Shown here piece after piece: positions 9,898 to 21,519 of a stretch of 64,000 nucleotides of DNA. The DNA is from Plasmodium coatneyi (Eukaryota; Apicomplexa; Aconoidasida; Haemosporida; Plasmodiidae), in contig NC_033567.1 in NCBI RefSeq assembly GCF_001680005.1, positions 2,666,001-2,730,000 on the forward strand, in the 5' to 3' direction. The notes below the pieces were generated by a model, which searched no databases, was not told the origin of the DNA, and saw only the letters and a list, made by a program, of their open reading frames with translations. How positions within the stretch are numbered: position 1 is the first letter of the stretch; every line of letters starts with the position of its first letter. The translations under genes were made by a program, and so were the position numbers.

Positions 9898-11955
9898 ATG
9901 GATCCTCCCTCGAAAGATACTTGCTGCTACTGCTTCGGCAGCACAGATGGAAAGCCGTACCACCACGTCATGTGGAAGTCATACAAAATGTGTGTCCGAT
10001 GCAAAACCAACTTGAAAAACTGCTTCTCCTGCGAAAGGAAAATAAAGGAAAAGACATCCTCACGAAGTTACGCCCCTTGCTGCCAATCCACATACGATAA
10101 TTTATGTGACATATGTTGCGAGCTACCCATCATCTGTTGTGATAAAAAAGTGGGGGATATCATACCTGAAGTTTTGTACCTCCTAGATTTATACATGGGG
10201 ATTAGGGTTCCCCCCAATTTTGTAACCTACCAGAATATTTACACCTTTAACAAGGAAAGGTTTAACGACGCGAATCATCGCTGCACGTTTGAGTATGACC
10301 ACGTTGGGTATGCGCAGAAGGGAGAGCCAGCCGAACTCAGCGAAGTTGCAGCAACGGGAGGGGACCCCCCACCGAATGGGAAAAACGGCAACATCATTGA
10401 AGGAGATTTCAAATCGGATCAGAACCAAAAAGGGGGCATAAAAACACTCCTTCGGAAACTAACTCGTTCGAGACATCGGTCAAAAAAAAGAAAAAAAAAA
10501 AAGGACATGTCACGAAAAGGTGAAGGACAAAAGGTGAACTTTTCGAGCCCGTCAAAAAGTAACAAAGTAGGAGAGGGAGATAGTGGTGGAGATTCCCACC
10601 CCGTCGTTCCCTCTACAAAGCTACCCCCCACTGGGGGGAACAACCAGCGAAGTAGGGAACGAAAAATTCACAAACTGAAGAAATTGGTTTCCACAAAATC
10701 GAGTGTATACAGCAAGGCAGCGGCGCCCCTCTTGGACTACATCAAATTGCTGAGGAATCGGAAGAAGGGAAGTAGGGAAGACAGGCGAGGCAGAATTTCT
10801 CTACACAAGACGGACGCAACAGTGGAAGAGGAAAAGAACAACAAAACGGAGACAGACAATATGAAGAACACAACGAGGATCTCGACCCGCATTGCGGCCC
10901 GGATCGCATCTAAAGCGGTTACTCAAACGGTTTACAAAACGACTGCCCAGACGGTTGCCGAAATGGCTACCTCGACAGAACTGAAGTCGTACGATTTGCA
11001 TCTCGTGCTTTCCTTTTCCAACCAACCGAACGAAGAGGAAATTTTCACACGGCTGTTACATAACGAGCTGAAATATACCGATGTGTTATACCTACGGAAT
11101 ATGTTGAAGCAAAAGGAAGATGGAGAAAGGACCATAGCATCGTGCAACTGTGTAATCGTGTCACAAAAAAAATTACTCCTTTTGCATGAGCAGAATAAGA
11201 TGATACAAAATTATGCCTATAGAAATTTAAAACTACATGAACTGTTGCCAAAAAATAATGAGCACATAAAACTGGTTGATCATCTCTCGTTAGCTAATTG
11301 CTTGCCAGATATTTCCTTCTGCTTTTACATGTCCCACGAGCTGATGCATACATATCTATGGGTCTGCCATTTAGACACATCTGTGCACTTTGAGGAAATA
11401 CAAAAAATTGTAAAGAAGCTCCACTCGAAATCTTTTCATGTAGGAAGTGAAAACAACCGTGGGGATAAATTCCACAAAAGTTTAGCTTATTATTTGTCAC
11501 CTGCATTGGAGGAGGCCCTGTGCGTGTTTGCGTCTGTTCAGTTTATGCATCACGTGCGGGAGGTCAACACAGGTGTGTGCGAAAGTGGACATTCTTATGA
11601 TCTGGGAGGTGAAAGTATCCATGAGCGTGAGGACGAGCTGATAAACTACTACATCAGAACATGCGAACGGGGGGGATCCCCCATGTATGGCAAAAACTAT
11701 CGAGAGCTAAAAAGAATGATGAAGAATTATACGCTGGTGGATATTCTGCAAATCATTGGCGACATAAAGCACGCACGTTTTTACCCGGTGGTAACTCTGC
11801 GATTACTGCGCGCTGTGATTTCCTCTATCCGTGTTGTAAGTTAATTGGGTGGGATAAAAATGCGCTCATGGAGGAGACACCCTATGCATAATACCTCTTA
11901 CTCTCACCATTCACATTAGCTTTTTTGTCTGCAGTCCATGTTAGGGCCTTTTTGA
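9898..11955 (+). CDS. DA1-like zinc metallopeptidase with LIM-like finger
   Basis: Two exons: 9898-11835 and 11935-11955. The intron has GTAAGT and TTTTTTGTCTGCAG and adds the tail SMLGPF; without splicing the frame stops three codons later. The product is 652 or so residues... counted as 652 codons plus stop. Residues 9 to about 75 form a Cys-rich LIM- or RING-like zinc module (CCYC, HH, CVRC, CFSC, CDIC). LLDLYMGI follows, resembling the linker of plant DA1. A basic low-complexity insert fills about 145-360. The C-terminal half holds the zinc peptidase motif HELMH (H480, E481, H484) and LSPALEEALCVF with E538/E539 as third ligand, matching LSPEVEEGICQV of DA1. DA1 proteins are ubiquitin-activated peptidases. 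The true start is the first ATG; the longer frame begins at GTG. No signal peptide is seen, so a cytosolic or nuclear site is likely. Confidence 0.8.
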
Positions 11956-12500
11956 CACATCTTTAGACCGACGTTACTTCATCTCTACACTGTGTCAACC
12001 TTTTTAATGCGCACAAAATGGTCGACGAGGATTTCCCCCTTGTTCGGAATTTCCACAGAAGGTAGTATGCCCTACCTTGTTTCCATCTCCGTACGGTCAA
12101 TTAAACCTCGTGTACAAAAAAGAAAAAGGGTAGACCCGCAGGTTTAAGCTTATTCCATAAGTTTCAAATAAGACAACAAAAAAATGATTAAAAAGGTGAC
12201 ATGAAGAGCATACTCATATGTACATGTAGCATACACGTCAAGCACGTGGAACACACACACAGGAGGGTGAGGGAGGGGGAAATTTTCTCCCTTGTTGGCC
12301 ATTTGAAAGAGGCACAACTGGGAGGGGAATTAAATTAAACATATGGAGAGATGAACCCCGTGGGAAGAGTAGAAGCCAAACCGAAACAGTTGTCAATCTG
12401 GACAACTTGACGCATTTAGGAAAAAAAAAAAAAAAAAAAAAAAAACGATTTAGCTAGCCAGCTAGCCAAAAGGTCATTATTTTATTTATTTTTTTTTTTT
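11956..12500. other. Convergent intergenic region, DA1-like / Cpn20
   Basis: About 545 bp with 3' flanks of two convergent genes. An A-run of about 25 lies at 12421-12445, followed by GCTAGCCAGCTAGCC. No gene seen. Confidence 0.6.
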
Positions 12501-14268
12501 TTAATACTTGGCCATGATATACCTTGCCCGCACAAAGGTGAACTTCTCCCCGTTATATGTGAACTCACAGCTTTCATTGGAGAAGGGAGAAAATTTGATG
12601 TAGTCGTTTACACGTATATCCATTGGCACTTTGTTATTATTCGAATCGTAAATACCATCGCCAACTGCTACAACAAGTCCGTCTGTTGATTTCTCGTTCT
12701 TGGCCTCAGGCATTATTACTAACGAACTGGACGCTGCGTTTGTGTCTACTAATTTGATAAGCACGCGGTCATAGAAGGGGGTGACGTTGTCTGGTCTCAC
12801 CTCCACGGAAGCATCGTTTATTTTGGCGAGGATTTCTTCGTTGGATATTAGCAGGCACTCCTTGTCGTTGTACTTCAGCTGCGAGGGGTGAGGAAGCAAT
12901 TCGATTGGTGTGGAAGTAGATCGGTTGGTGAGGAAGCGCAGTTCCGTTTGCCTCTCTCATAGTGGGGGCGTCCACACAGGACACACGTTCCTCCGCAATG
13001 TCTTACTTTGGATCCATCGCTCGGGTTGAAAATCACGACATCGCCAACCTTGATGTCTATCGGTACTCTTTCCCTGCAGAGTAAAGGGGGAAAATATATA
13101 TATAATAAAAAAAGCCTCTCCGATAGCTCACATTTTTGTAAAGGCATTAATCAGGGGAGGGTAAAAAAGGGGAGCCATATTTCTCATCCGTAATGGTAAC
13201 CCCTTTTTTGTGGATCTTTTTTCCTTTTTTTTTCTCATGTTTGTGTTTTTTTTTTTTTTGTTCCACGTTTTTCCTTCCACAAGTGGGTAATCGAAAAAGG
13301 GATTTAAAAAAAAAAAAAAAAAAAAACGGCCTTTCTTTTTTGCGCCTTTATAGTATTCTCTTTTTAAAATTGAGTTTGTTTTTAAAAATTCAGCCTATTT
13401 GCGCAGTGTCCATTCGGGTGCAATTTTCCACTTTGAGGTGTAAACCCCCCATTTTGTATGTGGGGTGTATCAACTGTGCCTCCTCACCAGCACACGCCGG
13501 TGGTTTGTTTTTACCCGTTTTTGGTGTTGACAGCTCCGGTGCCCACGCCTAGAATTTTGCCGATGTATTGGTTCTTTCGCATCTGCGGGGGAGGGGATGA
13601 CGAAGACCATAAGTGATGAAATTGGTAGACGAATCAGCAGTTACAGAGATGCATAGTGCAGTGCTACGCCACCTGGGCGCTACTTCACACCGTCCAAATT
13701 TACCGTGTCACCGATGAAGACGCCCGCCTCCGTGGTATCATACGCTTCATCCTTCTGCACCAAAACGAACTCATTCAGAGGAGTCAAAGGCCCCCGTATA
13801 ATCTTATTTTCCAGTTTGTACTCTGAAAAAAAGAGGGTGAAATTTAAGGATGGTGGTGAACTAGGGATAATGCAACGTTCGGGTCGGACAGGGGTTACAT
13901 GCACCCACTATACACACATGAAAGAGGTATCTCATCCTTCCATTGTGTACCCCACGCCATGCATAAGACCAAGGGGCATCTTTAGGAGGGTGGAGAAAAA
14001 AATGACGAACCTGTAGCCCGCAGCCTCTGCGAAGAACTCCTCTGCAGTTGCCTCGGATTGCTCGTAACGAAATTCTGAAAAGGGGAAAAATAAAAAAGTA
14101 TAGTTGCGGTGAAGTGAAGAGGTAGAGACGTGAACAGTAAAGAGGGCCGAATGGCAACTCCGTTTTCAGCTCGGGGGGACTCACCAAATTGCTGCTCACA
14201 GTAACCCTCTTCGCCAGAGCCGCCGTCAGGGAGATGGCAACGAGGGATGCCAGCGAAGAGAACTTCAT
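12501..14268 (-). CDS. CPN20: 20-kDa co-chaperonin Cpn20 (apicoplast)
   Basis: Six exons on the reverse strand: 14185-14268, 14011-14074, 13704-13822, 13515-13582, 13007-13073 and 12501-12878. All boundaries are GT-AG, all phases join, and the total is 780 bp (259 residues). Exon 1 is a signal peptide (MKFSSLASLVAISLTAALA). Exon 2 is a Ser/Arg/Gln-rich transit segment. The rest is two tandem Cpn10 domains: the first contains PLNEFVLVQKDEAYDTTEAG and VPIDIKVGDVVIFNPSDG, the second VTPFYDRVLIKLVD, GLVVAVGDGIYD and PMDIRVNDYIKFSPF. Double-Cpn10 co-chaperonins are of plastid type; they cap a Cpn60 ring to fold imported proteins. The length matches the known Plasmodium protein. Five introns in such a short gene are notable, and most exons are below 120 bp. 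Confidence 0.92.
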
Positions 14269-15473
14269 CTTGGGAAGGACTGTCCTGGGTTATGCACACA
14301 TAAATGTATAAGCTGCGTGTGTTGCTTGCACGGGTTCTACTGCCTCTACAGTTACTATGGCTTGTGTGGCCTGAATCCGCTGCACAACTGGTGTGGAAGA
14401 AGAGCGCTCTTCGAAGCAGGAACTGCGAAATAGGCAATAATGCGACGCTCCAATTTTTTTTCTCTTTCATATGACACCCTCTCACGGCAAGTATTTCAAC
14501 ACATGTGCAGGAACTCCGTTTTACAGTTAGAAGGAACTTGCACGCTGCTGCAGGAACCTATAGTTAGGGTGTTCACCGGAGAGGCTTATGCGTTATCGCG
14601 TGGTCAATGCTTTCGCAGATGGATATGCTCAATCAGCTCGTACAACTGCTTTGCGAAGTAGAACTTTTTTTGCAAAACTCTGAGGGGCATGTGCGAATCC
14701 CCGGGTCAGCAACTCTCACTGCAACAGCTGCCGTGTGGCGTTTAACTGGCAAAAAAAAAAAAAAAAAAAAAAAAACGGCCTTCCTACAGTGCCTCACATA
14801 TATGCATGCACAGAATGTAGCACCAGCAGTGCATATACCCTGCGCCATTTGAGGCATACCCCCAATTGTATAATTACGCACACGGTTATGTAGCTTTGCC
14901 AACTAGCCCCTTCCTAAGCAGGACGTCCTCTTCGAGTTCCTTGCGGTGCGAAAAAAAAAAAAAAAAAAATGCAACTTAACGCAACGACAACGCAAAAAGC
15001 GGAAAAATGCTACAACGTAAAAAAAAGCTGACGTAAAAATTTATGGTATGAGGAGCCCCAAATGAGGAACTCAAAATTCGTGAGTAAACATAGGAGCGTA
15101 AATTCAGGAGAACAACGGAAACGCTGAAGTAGAAAATCACGGAGCTTACAAACGGCTCGTTCCACATATTAGCCAGCTTTGTGAAGAACCGCGTCAACGG
15201 GAGAATGTTTTGCCAACAGCTGAGGTAACTGCTACAACTACCCCACGTGCAGGGTTATTTTCCCCACAGTTTATTATTTTATTTATTTTTTTTTTTCCGC
15301 CACGCGCATCGGTGAGGATCCCTCGAGACGCAACGTTTATGCTCAGGCGAGGGGCAAGAGCCAGCGTATTCATCGCGGAAAGACGCGTGGCAGCAGCAAC
15401 CCTGACGCAGCGGCGGGGAGGCACACAAGGCAACAAGGCCAAGTGGACCCTAAGTTTAATTAATACAAAAATA
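14269..15473. other. Divergent intergenic region, Cpn20 / IleRS
   Basis: About 1.2 kb containing both promoters. There are A-runs at 14751-14775 and 14951-14969. From 15210 to the IleRS ATG the IleRS frame stays open and includes an ATG at 15339, discussed under IleRS. Confidence 0.6.
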
Positions 15474-18400
15474 ATGGAGGGAGGATCGACCACCTACGTA
15501 ACATTCGAAGGGGTTTCGGAAAACCCCAACATAGTGGAGGAGGAACATAAGGTGCTCTCCTACTGGAAGAGCATCGACGCGTTTAATACTTCCAACAAGC
15601 TTGCCAAAGATAAGAAGGCGTTTATATTTTACGATGGGCCTCCTTTTGCCACAGGGCTTCCCCACTATGGGCACCTGCTAGCAGGAATAATAAAAGACTG
15701 TGTGACGAGATACAACTACCAATGTGGGTTCTCCGTCGAGAGGAAGTTCGGTTGGGATTGTCATGGACTCCCCATTGAATACGAAATAGAGAAGGAAAAC
15801 AATATTAACAAAAAGGAGGATATTCTAAAAATGGGTATCGATGTATATAACGAGAAATGTAGAAGCATCGTCCTGAAATATTCCAACGAGTGGGTGAAAA
15901 CGGTGGAAAGAATTGGCAGGTGGATCGACTTTAAGAACGACTACAAGACTATGGATACGACTTTTATGGAGAGCGTTTGGTGGGTTTTCAGTGAACTGTA
16001 CAAAAGGAATTACGTCTACAAATCTTTTAAGGTGATGCCTTACTCATGCAAATGTAACACCCCCATTTCGAACTTTGAGCTGAACCTCAATTATAAGGAT
16101 ACCCCCGATCCGAGCATTATTGTTAGCTTTGTTCTGTTGTCTGACTTTCCAGCCGTGCAGGAGGATTACCAGGTGGAAGAGGCGAAGCAGCTGTTAGGGG
16201 AGAAGTTTTCTCTATTGTATAACGAAAAGAGGGAGGACTGCACCGAGGGGGAAAGTGCAACAAAATGTGTTTCTTCCCCTATGCATAGTGAAATCCTCGC
16301 GTGGACCACCACCCCCTGGACGTTGCCTTCCAACTTGGCTCTCTGTGTGAATGAAAATTTCACCTACCTTCGCATCTACCACGTGAAGAGCAACAGAGTG
16401 GTGATCGTGGGGGAGTGCAGACTCGAGTGGGTGATGAAGGAACTGAAGTGGAATGTCGAAGATTTGCAACTGTTGAATCGGTTCAAGGGTAAGTATCTAA
16501 AGGGGTTGAGGTATAAGCCCCTTTTCAGTTACTTTTACGACAAGCACAATTTTAAGGAGAGGGCATATAAAATTTTGGCAGACGACTTTGTGACAGACGA
16601 TGCGGGTACAGGTATAGTGCACTGTGCGCCTACATATGGAGAGGACGATTTCAGAGTGTGCAAGAATAATGGTGTTATCGACCCGGAAAAATCTATTTTT
16701 ATTGATCCCATAGATGCAAATGGCTACTTCACCAGCGAAGTAGAAATGGTTCAGAACCTTTTCATTAAAGAAGCAGATAATGTTATAAAGAAATATTTGA
16801 AAAATGAAAACCGACTGCTTAGCAATAATACCATTGTGCATTCGTACCCATTCTGCTGGAGAAGCGACACCCCCCTGATATATAGGGCCATTCCAGCATG
16901 GTTTATCCGGGTGAGTAATTCCACCAAAGAGCTGGTAAAAAATAACAATACCACTTATTGGATCCCTTATCACATTAAGGAGAAGAAATTTCATAACTGG
17001 ATTTCTGATGCAAAGGATTGGTGTATTAGTAGGAACAGGTATTGGGGGACACCCATCCCTATATGGGCAGACGAGAAAATGGAATCAGTAGTCTGTGTGG
17101 AAAGCATCTCCCATTTGGAGGAACTCTCCGGAGTGAAAAACATAAGTGATTTGCATAGACACTTTATTGATCACATCGAAATAGATAACCCTAAAGGGAA
17201 GGACTACCCTAAATTGAAGCGTATTCCGGAAGTGTTCGACTGCTGGTTTGAGAGTGGCTCCATGCCGTACGCCAAGGTGCACTACCCATTCGATGTGGAG
17301 AAAGAAAATTTTGACAAAATATTTCCGGCGGATTTTATCGCAGAAGGGTTAGATCAGACAAGAGGATGGTTCTATACTCTGCTCGTCATTAGTACGTTAC
17401 TGTTTGATAAGGCCCCCTTTAAGAACCTCATCTGTAACGGTCTTGTGCTTGCTTCAGATGGAAAGAAAATGAGTAAAAGGTTGAAAAATTATCCCGACCC
17501 TATGTATATTTTAGAAAAATACGGTGCCGATAGTTTGCGTCTTTACCTTATCAACTCGGTTGCTGTGCGAGCTGAAAATTTAAAGTTCCAAGAAAAGGGA
17601 GTTAACGAAGTGGTGAAAAGTTTCATCCTTCCGTTTTATCACAGCTTCCGATTCTTCTCACAGGAGGTGACTCGATATGAATGTTTTAAGAAGAAGCACT
17701 TCCTATATGAGGAGAAATGGGTTTACAGAAACGACAATATAATGGATAAGTGGATATTTTCCTGCGTCCAACAATTGACAAAACTTGTGCACGCAGAAAT
17801 GAAGGCATACAAACTTTACAATGTACTACCGAAGCTTTTGCAGTTCATCGAAAATTTAACAAACTGGTACATACGACTTAATAGGGATCGAATGAGAGGT
17901 ACCCTGGGGGAGGAGAACTGCTTACAATCGCTCTGCACCACGTATAGGACTCTCCACCTGTTCACCGTGCTAATGGCCCCCTTCACGCCCTTCATTACGG
18001 AATACATATATCAGCAGTTGCGTAAAGTGGGCAAAGCCACCGTTGCAACAGCACAGGAGGACAGCGCAATGAGCGACAATGGAATGACGGACCAAAGTGT
18101 GCACTTCCTCATGCTGCCCCAAGTGGATGAAAACTACGCCATTGACTACGAAATAATTGAGCTCATCGAAAAAATGAAGGCAGTCATTCTGCTAGGGAGA
18201 GTGCTTCGAGAGAGGAGAAAGGTAGCCAGTAAGAAGCCACTAAAGAAAATTACCGTTTTGCATCCCACGAAAGATTACTTCGCAAAGTTTAACCAAATAA
18301 TGCACTACATAAAGGAAGAGTTGAATGTGCTCCACGTGGAGTGCTCCAACGACACCAGCTGCATTGACTTCACGGCAGTACCCAACTACAAAACGTTGGG

Positions 18401-18911
18401 CAATAAATTAGGAGCAAATTTAAAGACCATCCAGGGGAAAATAAAAAACATGGACTCCAACTCGGTTAAGCAGTACCAGCTGGAAGGGAAGATCACCTTA
18501 GACGGAGTGACCCTCGAGGGAGACGACATCCTTATACAGATGAAGCCAACCTTCCAAGACAAAAACACAGACATTATAAGTAACGAATCTGTAACGGTCC
18601 TCATCGACTTCACCTCCGATCAGCAACTAGAGAACATGGCAAACGCAAGAGAACTCTGCAACCATATACAGAAGATGAGAAAGAACCTATCCCTAAATCA
18701 GAACTCTCCTGTTAAAATGCACGTATACATTGCGGATGAGGTGCTACGCAACAACATGCTAAGCGAAATGGACTACATTAGGAAGTGCCTCCGCCGTGAA
18801 TTGAATGTGCTGCCTTCCCAGGGCGATTATGAGGGCCTCTCGGGAAAGATGCACGACGAGGAGATCGTCCTGGCCGGCTGCCCCGTCCGCCTCGTCTTCG
18901 CCCAGGTTTAG
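15474..18911 (+). CDS. Isoleucine--tRNA ligase, cytosolic type
   Basis: A single-exon class I aminoacyl-tRNA synthetase of 1145 residues from the ATG at 15474; it charges tRNA-Ile. Near the N-terminus TFEGVSENPNIVEEEHKVL begins the family region. The HIGH signature is PHYGH (about residues 61-65) within DGPPFATGLPHYGHLLAG. A large CP1 editing domain follows (WTTTPWTLPSNLAL, DAGTGIVHCAPTYGEDDF). The KMSKS loop is KMSKRLKNYPDP near residue 665. The anticodon-binding region and a eukaryote-type C-terminal extension complete it. An in-frame ATG at 15339 would add 45 Arg/Ala-rich residues. I chose the later ATG because family homology starts there. Plasmodium has a separate organellar IleRS, which this is not by sequence type. 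Confidence 0.93.
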   Translation: MEGGSTTYVTFEGVSENPNIVEEEHKVLSYWKSIDAFNTSNKLAKDKKAFIFYDGPPFATGLPHYGHLLAGIIKDCVTRYNYQCGFSVERKFGWDCHGLPIEYEIEKENNINKKEDILKMGIDVYNEKCRSIVLKYSNEWVKTVERIGRWIDFKNDYKTMDTTFMESVWWVFSELYKRNYVYKSFKVMPYSCKCNTPISNFELNLNYKDTPDPSIIVSFVLLSDFPAVQEDYQVEEAKQLLGEKFSLLYNEKREDCTEGESATKCVSSPMHSEILAWTTTPWTLPSNLALCVNENFTYLRIYHVKSNRVVIVGECRLEWVMKELKWNVEDLQLLNRFKGKYLKGLRYKPLFSYFYDKHNFKERAYKILADDFVTDDAGTGIVHCAPTYGEDDFRVCKNNGVIDPEKSIFIDPIDANGYFTSEVEMVQNLFIKEADNVIKKYLKNENRLLSNNTIVHSYPFCWRSDTPLIYRAIPAWFIRVSNSTKELVKNNNTTYWIPYHIKEKKFHNWISDAKDWCISRNRYWGTPIPIWADEKMESVVCVESISHLEELSGVKNISDLHRHFIDHIEIDNPKGKDYPKLKRIPEVFDCWFESGSMPYAKVHYPFDVEKENFDKIFPADFIAEGLDQTRGWFYTLLVISTLLFDKAPFKNLICNGLVLASDGKKMSKRLKNYPDPMYILEKYGADSLRLYLINSVAVRAENLKFQEKGVNEVVKSFILPFYHSFRFFSQEVTRYECFKKKHFLYEEKWVYRNDNIMDKWIFSCVQQLTKLVHAEMKAYKLYNVLPKLLQFIENLTNWYIRLNRDRMRGTLGEENCLQSLCTTYRTLHLFTVLMAPFTPFITEYIYQQLRKVGKATVATAQEDSAMSDNGMTDQSVHFLMLPQVDENYAIDYEIIELIEKMKAVILLGRVLRERRKVASKKPLKKITVLHPTKDYFAKFNQIMHYIKEELNVLHVECSNDTSCIDFTAVPNYKTLGNKLGANLKTIQGKIKNMDSNSVKQYQLEGKITLDGVTLEGDDILIQMKPTFQDKNTDIISNESVTVLIDFTSDQQLENMANARELCNHIQKMRKNLSLNQNSPVKMHVYIADEVLRNNMLSEMDYIRKCLRRELNVLPSQGDYEGLSGKMHDEEIVLAGCPVRLVFAQV

Positions 18912-18975
18912 CGCGCCATACACGTAACAACAAAATTAACTCAACCATTTAATCGTTTTATTCAAATAAGTTTAT

Positions 18976-19006
<31 letters not shown>

Positions 19007-19428
19007 CCGTTTGGTTGTTGCGTTCACCACTGGGGGGGGATACATAGGAAGAGAAAAAAAAAAAATTAATTAATAAAAAATTAATTAATAAAAAATTAAT
19101 TAATAAAAGAAGTGGATAAATAGAGGAAGGAAAAGAGAGGGATCCAATAACATTGCGACTTCGTGGGGTCTCTGCCCGGTGAGGCGCTTCCCCATCGGGT
19201 ACGGGGGGATTGCTTAGAGAAGCTTCTCATACACGTTAACCTGCTCGTGTGGGGTAGGCCTTTACCCACTGGCGAGAGTAAAAAAGGAAAAATTAGACAA
19301 CAGGTACGGGGGAGGTACAAAGATTGGGGAGAGGACATATATGTTTCGTGCGTGTGGCCGGTAGGGGTTGCTGTGTCATCTTGACAATGCAAGCATGGCA
19401 CTGCTCCTACGCAGAGACGACTGGTTCA
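18912..19428. other. Convergent intergenic region, IleRS / eIF6
   Basis: About 520 bp with 3' flanks of both genes. It holds a T-run near 18985-19006 and the TTAATTAAT repeat below. No gene seen. Confidence 0.6.
19066..19109. repeat. 15-bp AT-rich tandem repeat, 3 copies
   Basis: Three copies of TTAATTAATAAAAAA (the last shortened) lie between the convergent IleRS and eIF6 genes. Each contains a palindromic TTAATTAA. Confidence 0.9.
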
Positions 19429-20172
19429 CTAAATCATTGTCTGAATTATTGACGACTTGTATTTGAAGTTGTCTTCGATGTTTGCATCCTCTATGCTGTT
19501 CAGCTTAAAGACCTTTTCAATTATGCTTAACTCAATGGCAGTGGTATCCATACCACAGAAGGCTGACCAGTCATTGGCCACCAGTCCAGCCCCGATGAGG
19601 TCACTGCCTCTATTAACCGTGCCGGTAATTAAAGGGATTTGTAAAAGTTCCGAAAGCTCTTCAATTTCTTGGGAGGAGGTCATAGCATGTAGGAGTCCCC
19701 CATTGTTGGTAAAATAGGAGTAGGTACCTACAAGTAAATTTCCAGCTATAGATGTACGAAAGACTTCTATATCTAGGACGTCTTGTATTATTTCTTCCGT
19801 CTCTCTGTCTATATCTGTGTGAACTAATCCCACGTAATCATTAGCCGTTATGCAATTACCCAACGCGGAAAGACGCTCTTCGACTCTTTTTATTTTTACA
19901 TTTTCTGGGAGGGCGTTTCTTAAGTGGAGGAGTTCCTGATCTGTACAAATGCTCGAAACGAGTAGACCCTTCCTATTCCCGACGCAAACTCTTCCAATAA
20001 CTTTAGTACCTCCAATGGTGGTATACACGAGGGGAATATGTTGGGATAACTCCGATTCGAACACACTGGAAAAGTTTTCCGACCCCCCCATGGCAATAAG
20101 TGCATACGAGTTGGTCAACCTGGAGAAGACGCCAACTTCGTTGGAGTTCTCGAACTGCACTCTGATCGCCAT
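19429..20172 (-). CDS. EIF6: Eukaryotic translation initiation factor 6
   Basis: A 247-residue single-exon protein. eIF6 binds the 60S subunit at uL14, prevents premature joining to 40S, and is needed for 60S maturation. The sequence follows the family along its whole length: [20 protein letters not shown] at the start, [43 protein letters not shown] and [20 protein letters not shown]. These are the repeated units of its five-fold pentein propeller. The start is the ATG at 20172, which aligns with the universal MAxRxQFE start; the 18 extra codons upstream are not conserved. Its binding site, uL14/L23, is encoded about 22 kb away in this window. It is divergent from the DEAD helicase. Confidence 0.96.
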   Translation of the reverse strand: MAIRVQFENSNEVGVFSRLTNSYALIAMGGSENFSSVFESELSQHIPLVYTTIGGTKVIGRVCVGNRKGLLVSSICTDQELLHLRNALPENVKIKRVEERLSALGNCITANDYVGLVHTDIDRETEEIIQDVLDIEVFRTSIAGNLLVGTYSYFTNNGGLLHAMTSSQEIEELSELLQIPLITGTVNRGSDLIGAGLVANDWSAFCGMDTTAIELSIIEKVFKLNSIEDANIEDNFKYKSSIIQTMI

Positions 20173-21519
20173 CGTAAAGAAAATGGGAAGAAGCAACAGG
20201 CAGGGGAGTGGAGTGGTGAAGGGCAACTTCTGTCTTGGTTAGCTGCTGGTCAAATAGTTTCTATGCTGACGTGCGTGTTTGTCTCTCCTTCCTCGAGGGC
20301 AACTCCCAATCGGCTTGTTCTTCCCCTCCCCCACCTGTACTGGTATATTCCCTTAGCAGTAAGTACACCTATTCCAATGCGTTGTTAAAAAAACAAGTCC
20401 AGTCGAGTCACACGTATTTGGTGAACACAAATGTTAGGGGTTGCCAACTGGGGCCACCACCTCTTCCTGTTAATTAAAACTTGCTGCTACTTTTTTGCAC
20501 GTGGTGGGTAGGCAGCGCTGCAAAAAAAAGAAATTAACGGAATGAAAAAGCTAAATAGGCATCCCTTTTTTCGCAACCCTTTTGGCAATGTAGAAGTAAG
20601 TTCCTTCTCCTTCGGGAAGAAAAAAAAAAAAAAAAATAACAAACTCGGCAATTAATTGATGACTGATGATTCATGATTCATAGGGGAGTTCTTCTCTTCC
20701 TCCTTTCTGTGGTTATTTATTTTACCTAACCTGTTTGTTCGATCGGTTATGTTTTTTTTTTTTTTTTTTTGTATTGCTTTTTTTTTCTGCGCATCGGGAA
20801 AGCGGCGCTTTTTTTTTTTATTTTCCTCTTGGCGCGTCCCCGGGGGATGGGGAGCCAATAATCATATCATTTTGGAAGGAAAAAAAAAAATGCGTGGGAG
20901 TATAAACTGGATGCCTCAAATGGAGAATACAAAATTCATTTAATGAGTATGTTTGTGATGAATACGCCGTGTTACTCTCCTGGCGAAGGTTACAAAAAAG
21001 CGATGAGAAAAAAAAAAAAAAAAAGCAACGCCACTATAAACTGTAAAGGTTGAACGCGTTATCTACTTCGCTACATGCATACGCTTGTTTGTGAATCAAA
21101 ACCGAGTTGATGACTCAATACCACCCTTCGCATGGCTACCATTTGAGCGACTCGTCCTTATTTTTGCTTGCCGCTCACCTACTGTCCCGTTTGGGGATCC
21201 CCAAACAGCAGGGAAGGACAGCAAAAAAAAAACTGCCCATTTATTAAAAGTGACTGCATTTGAAACAACCCTTGGAAAAGTCTACAAAGAATAGAGTAAC
21301 GGCCAAAGCGGCAGAATTGCCCTACCAGGAAGAAGTCACCACTTGGAACGCTCAAGAGGATCCTCCATTGGAATGAATTCCATTTATGGCACCCATATTT
21401 GACCAGGCCGATAAGAGGACGCTCCCCGGAAGACATAAAAAGGAGTTCGGCCGTTTTTCCATTTCAACCCGCACCGTTTGAAACTCCACTGTGAGGCTAC
21501 ATAACCACATCGTTACAAA
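20173..21519. other. Divergent intergenic region, eIF6 / DEAD helicase
   Basis: About 1.35 kb that should carry both promoters. I see A/T homopolymers (20619-20636, 20753-20770, 21010-21023) and no supported gene. Confidence 0.6.
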
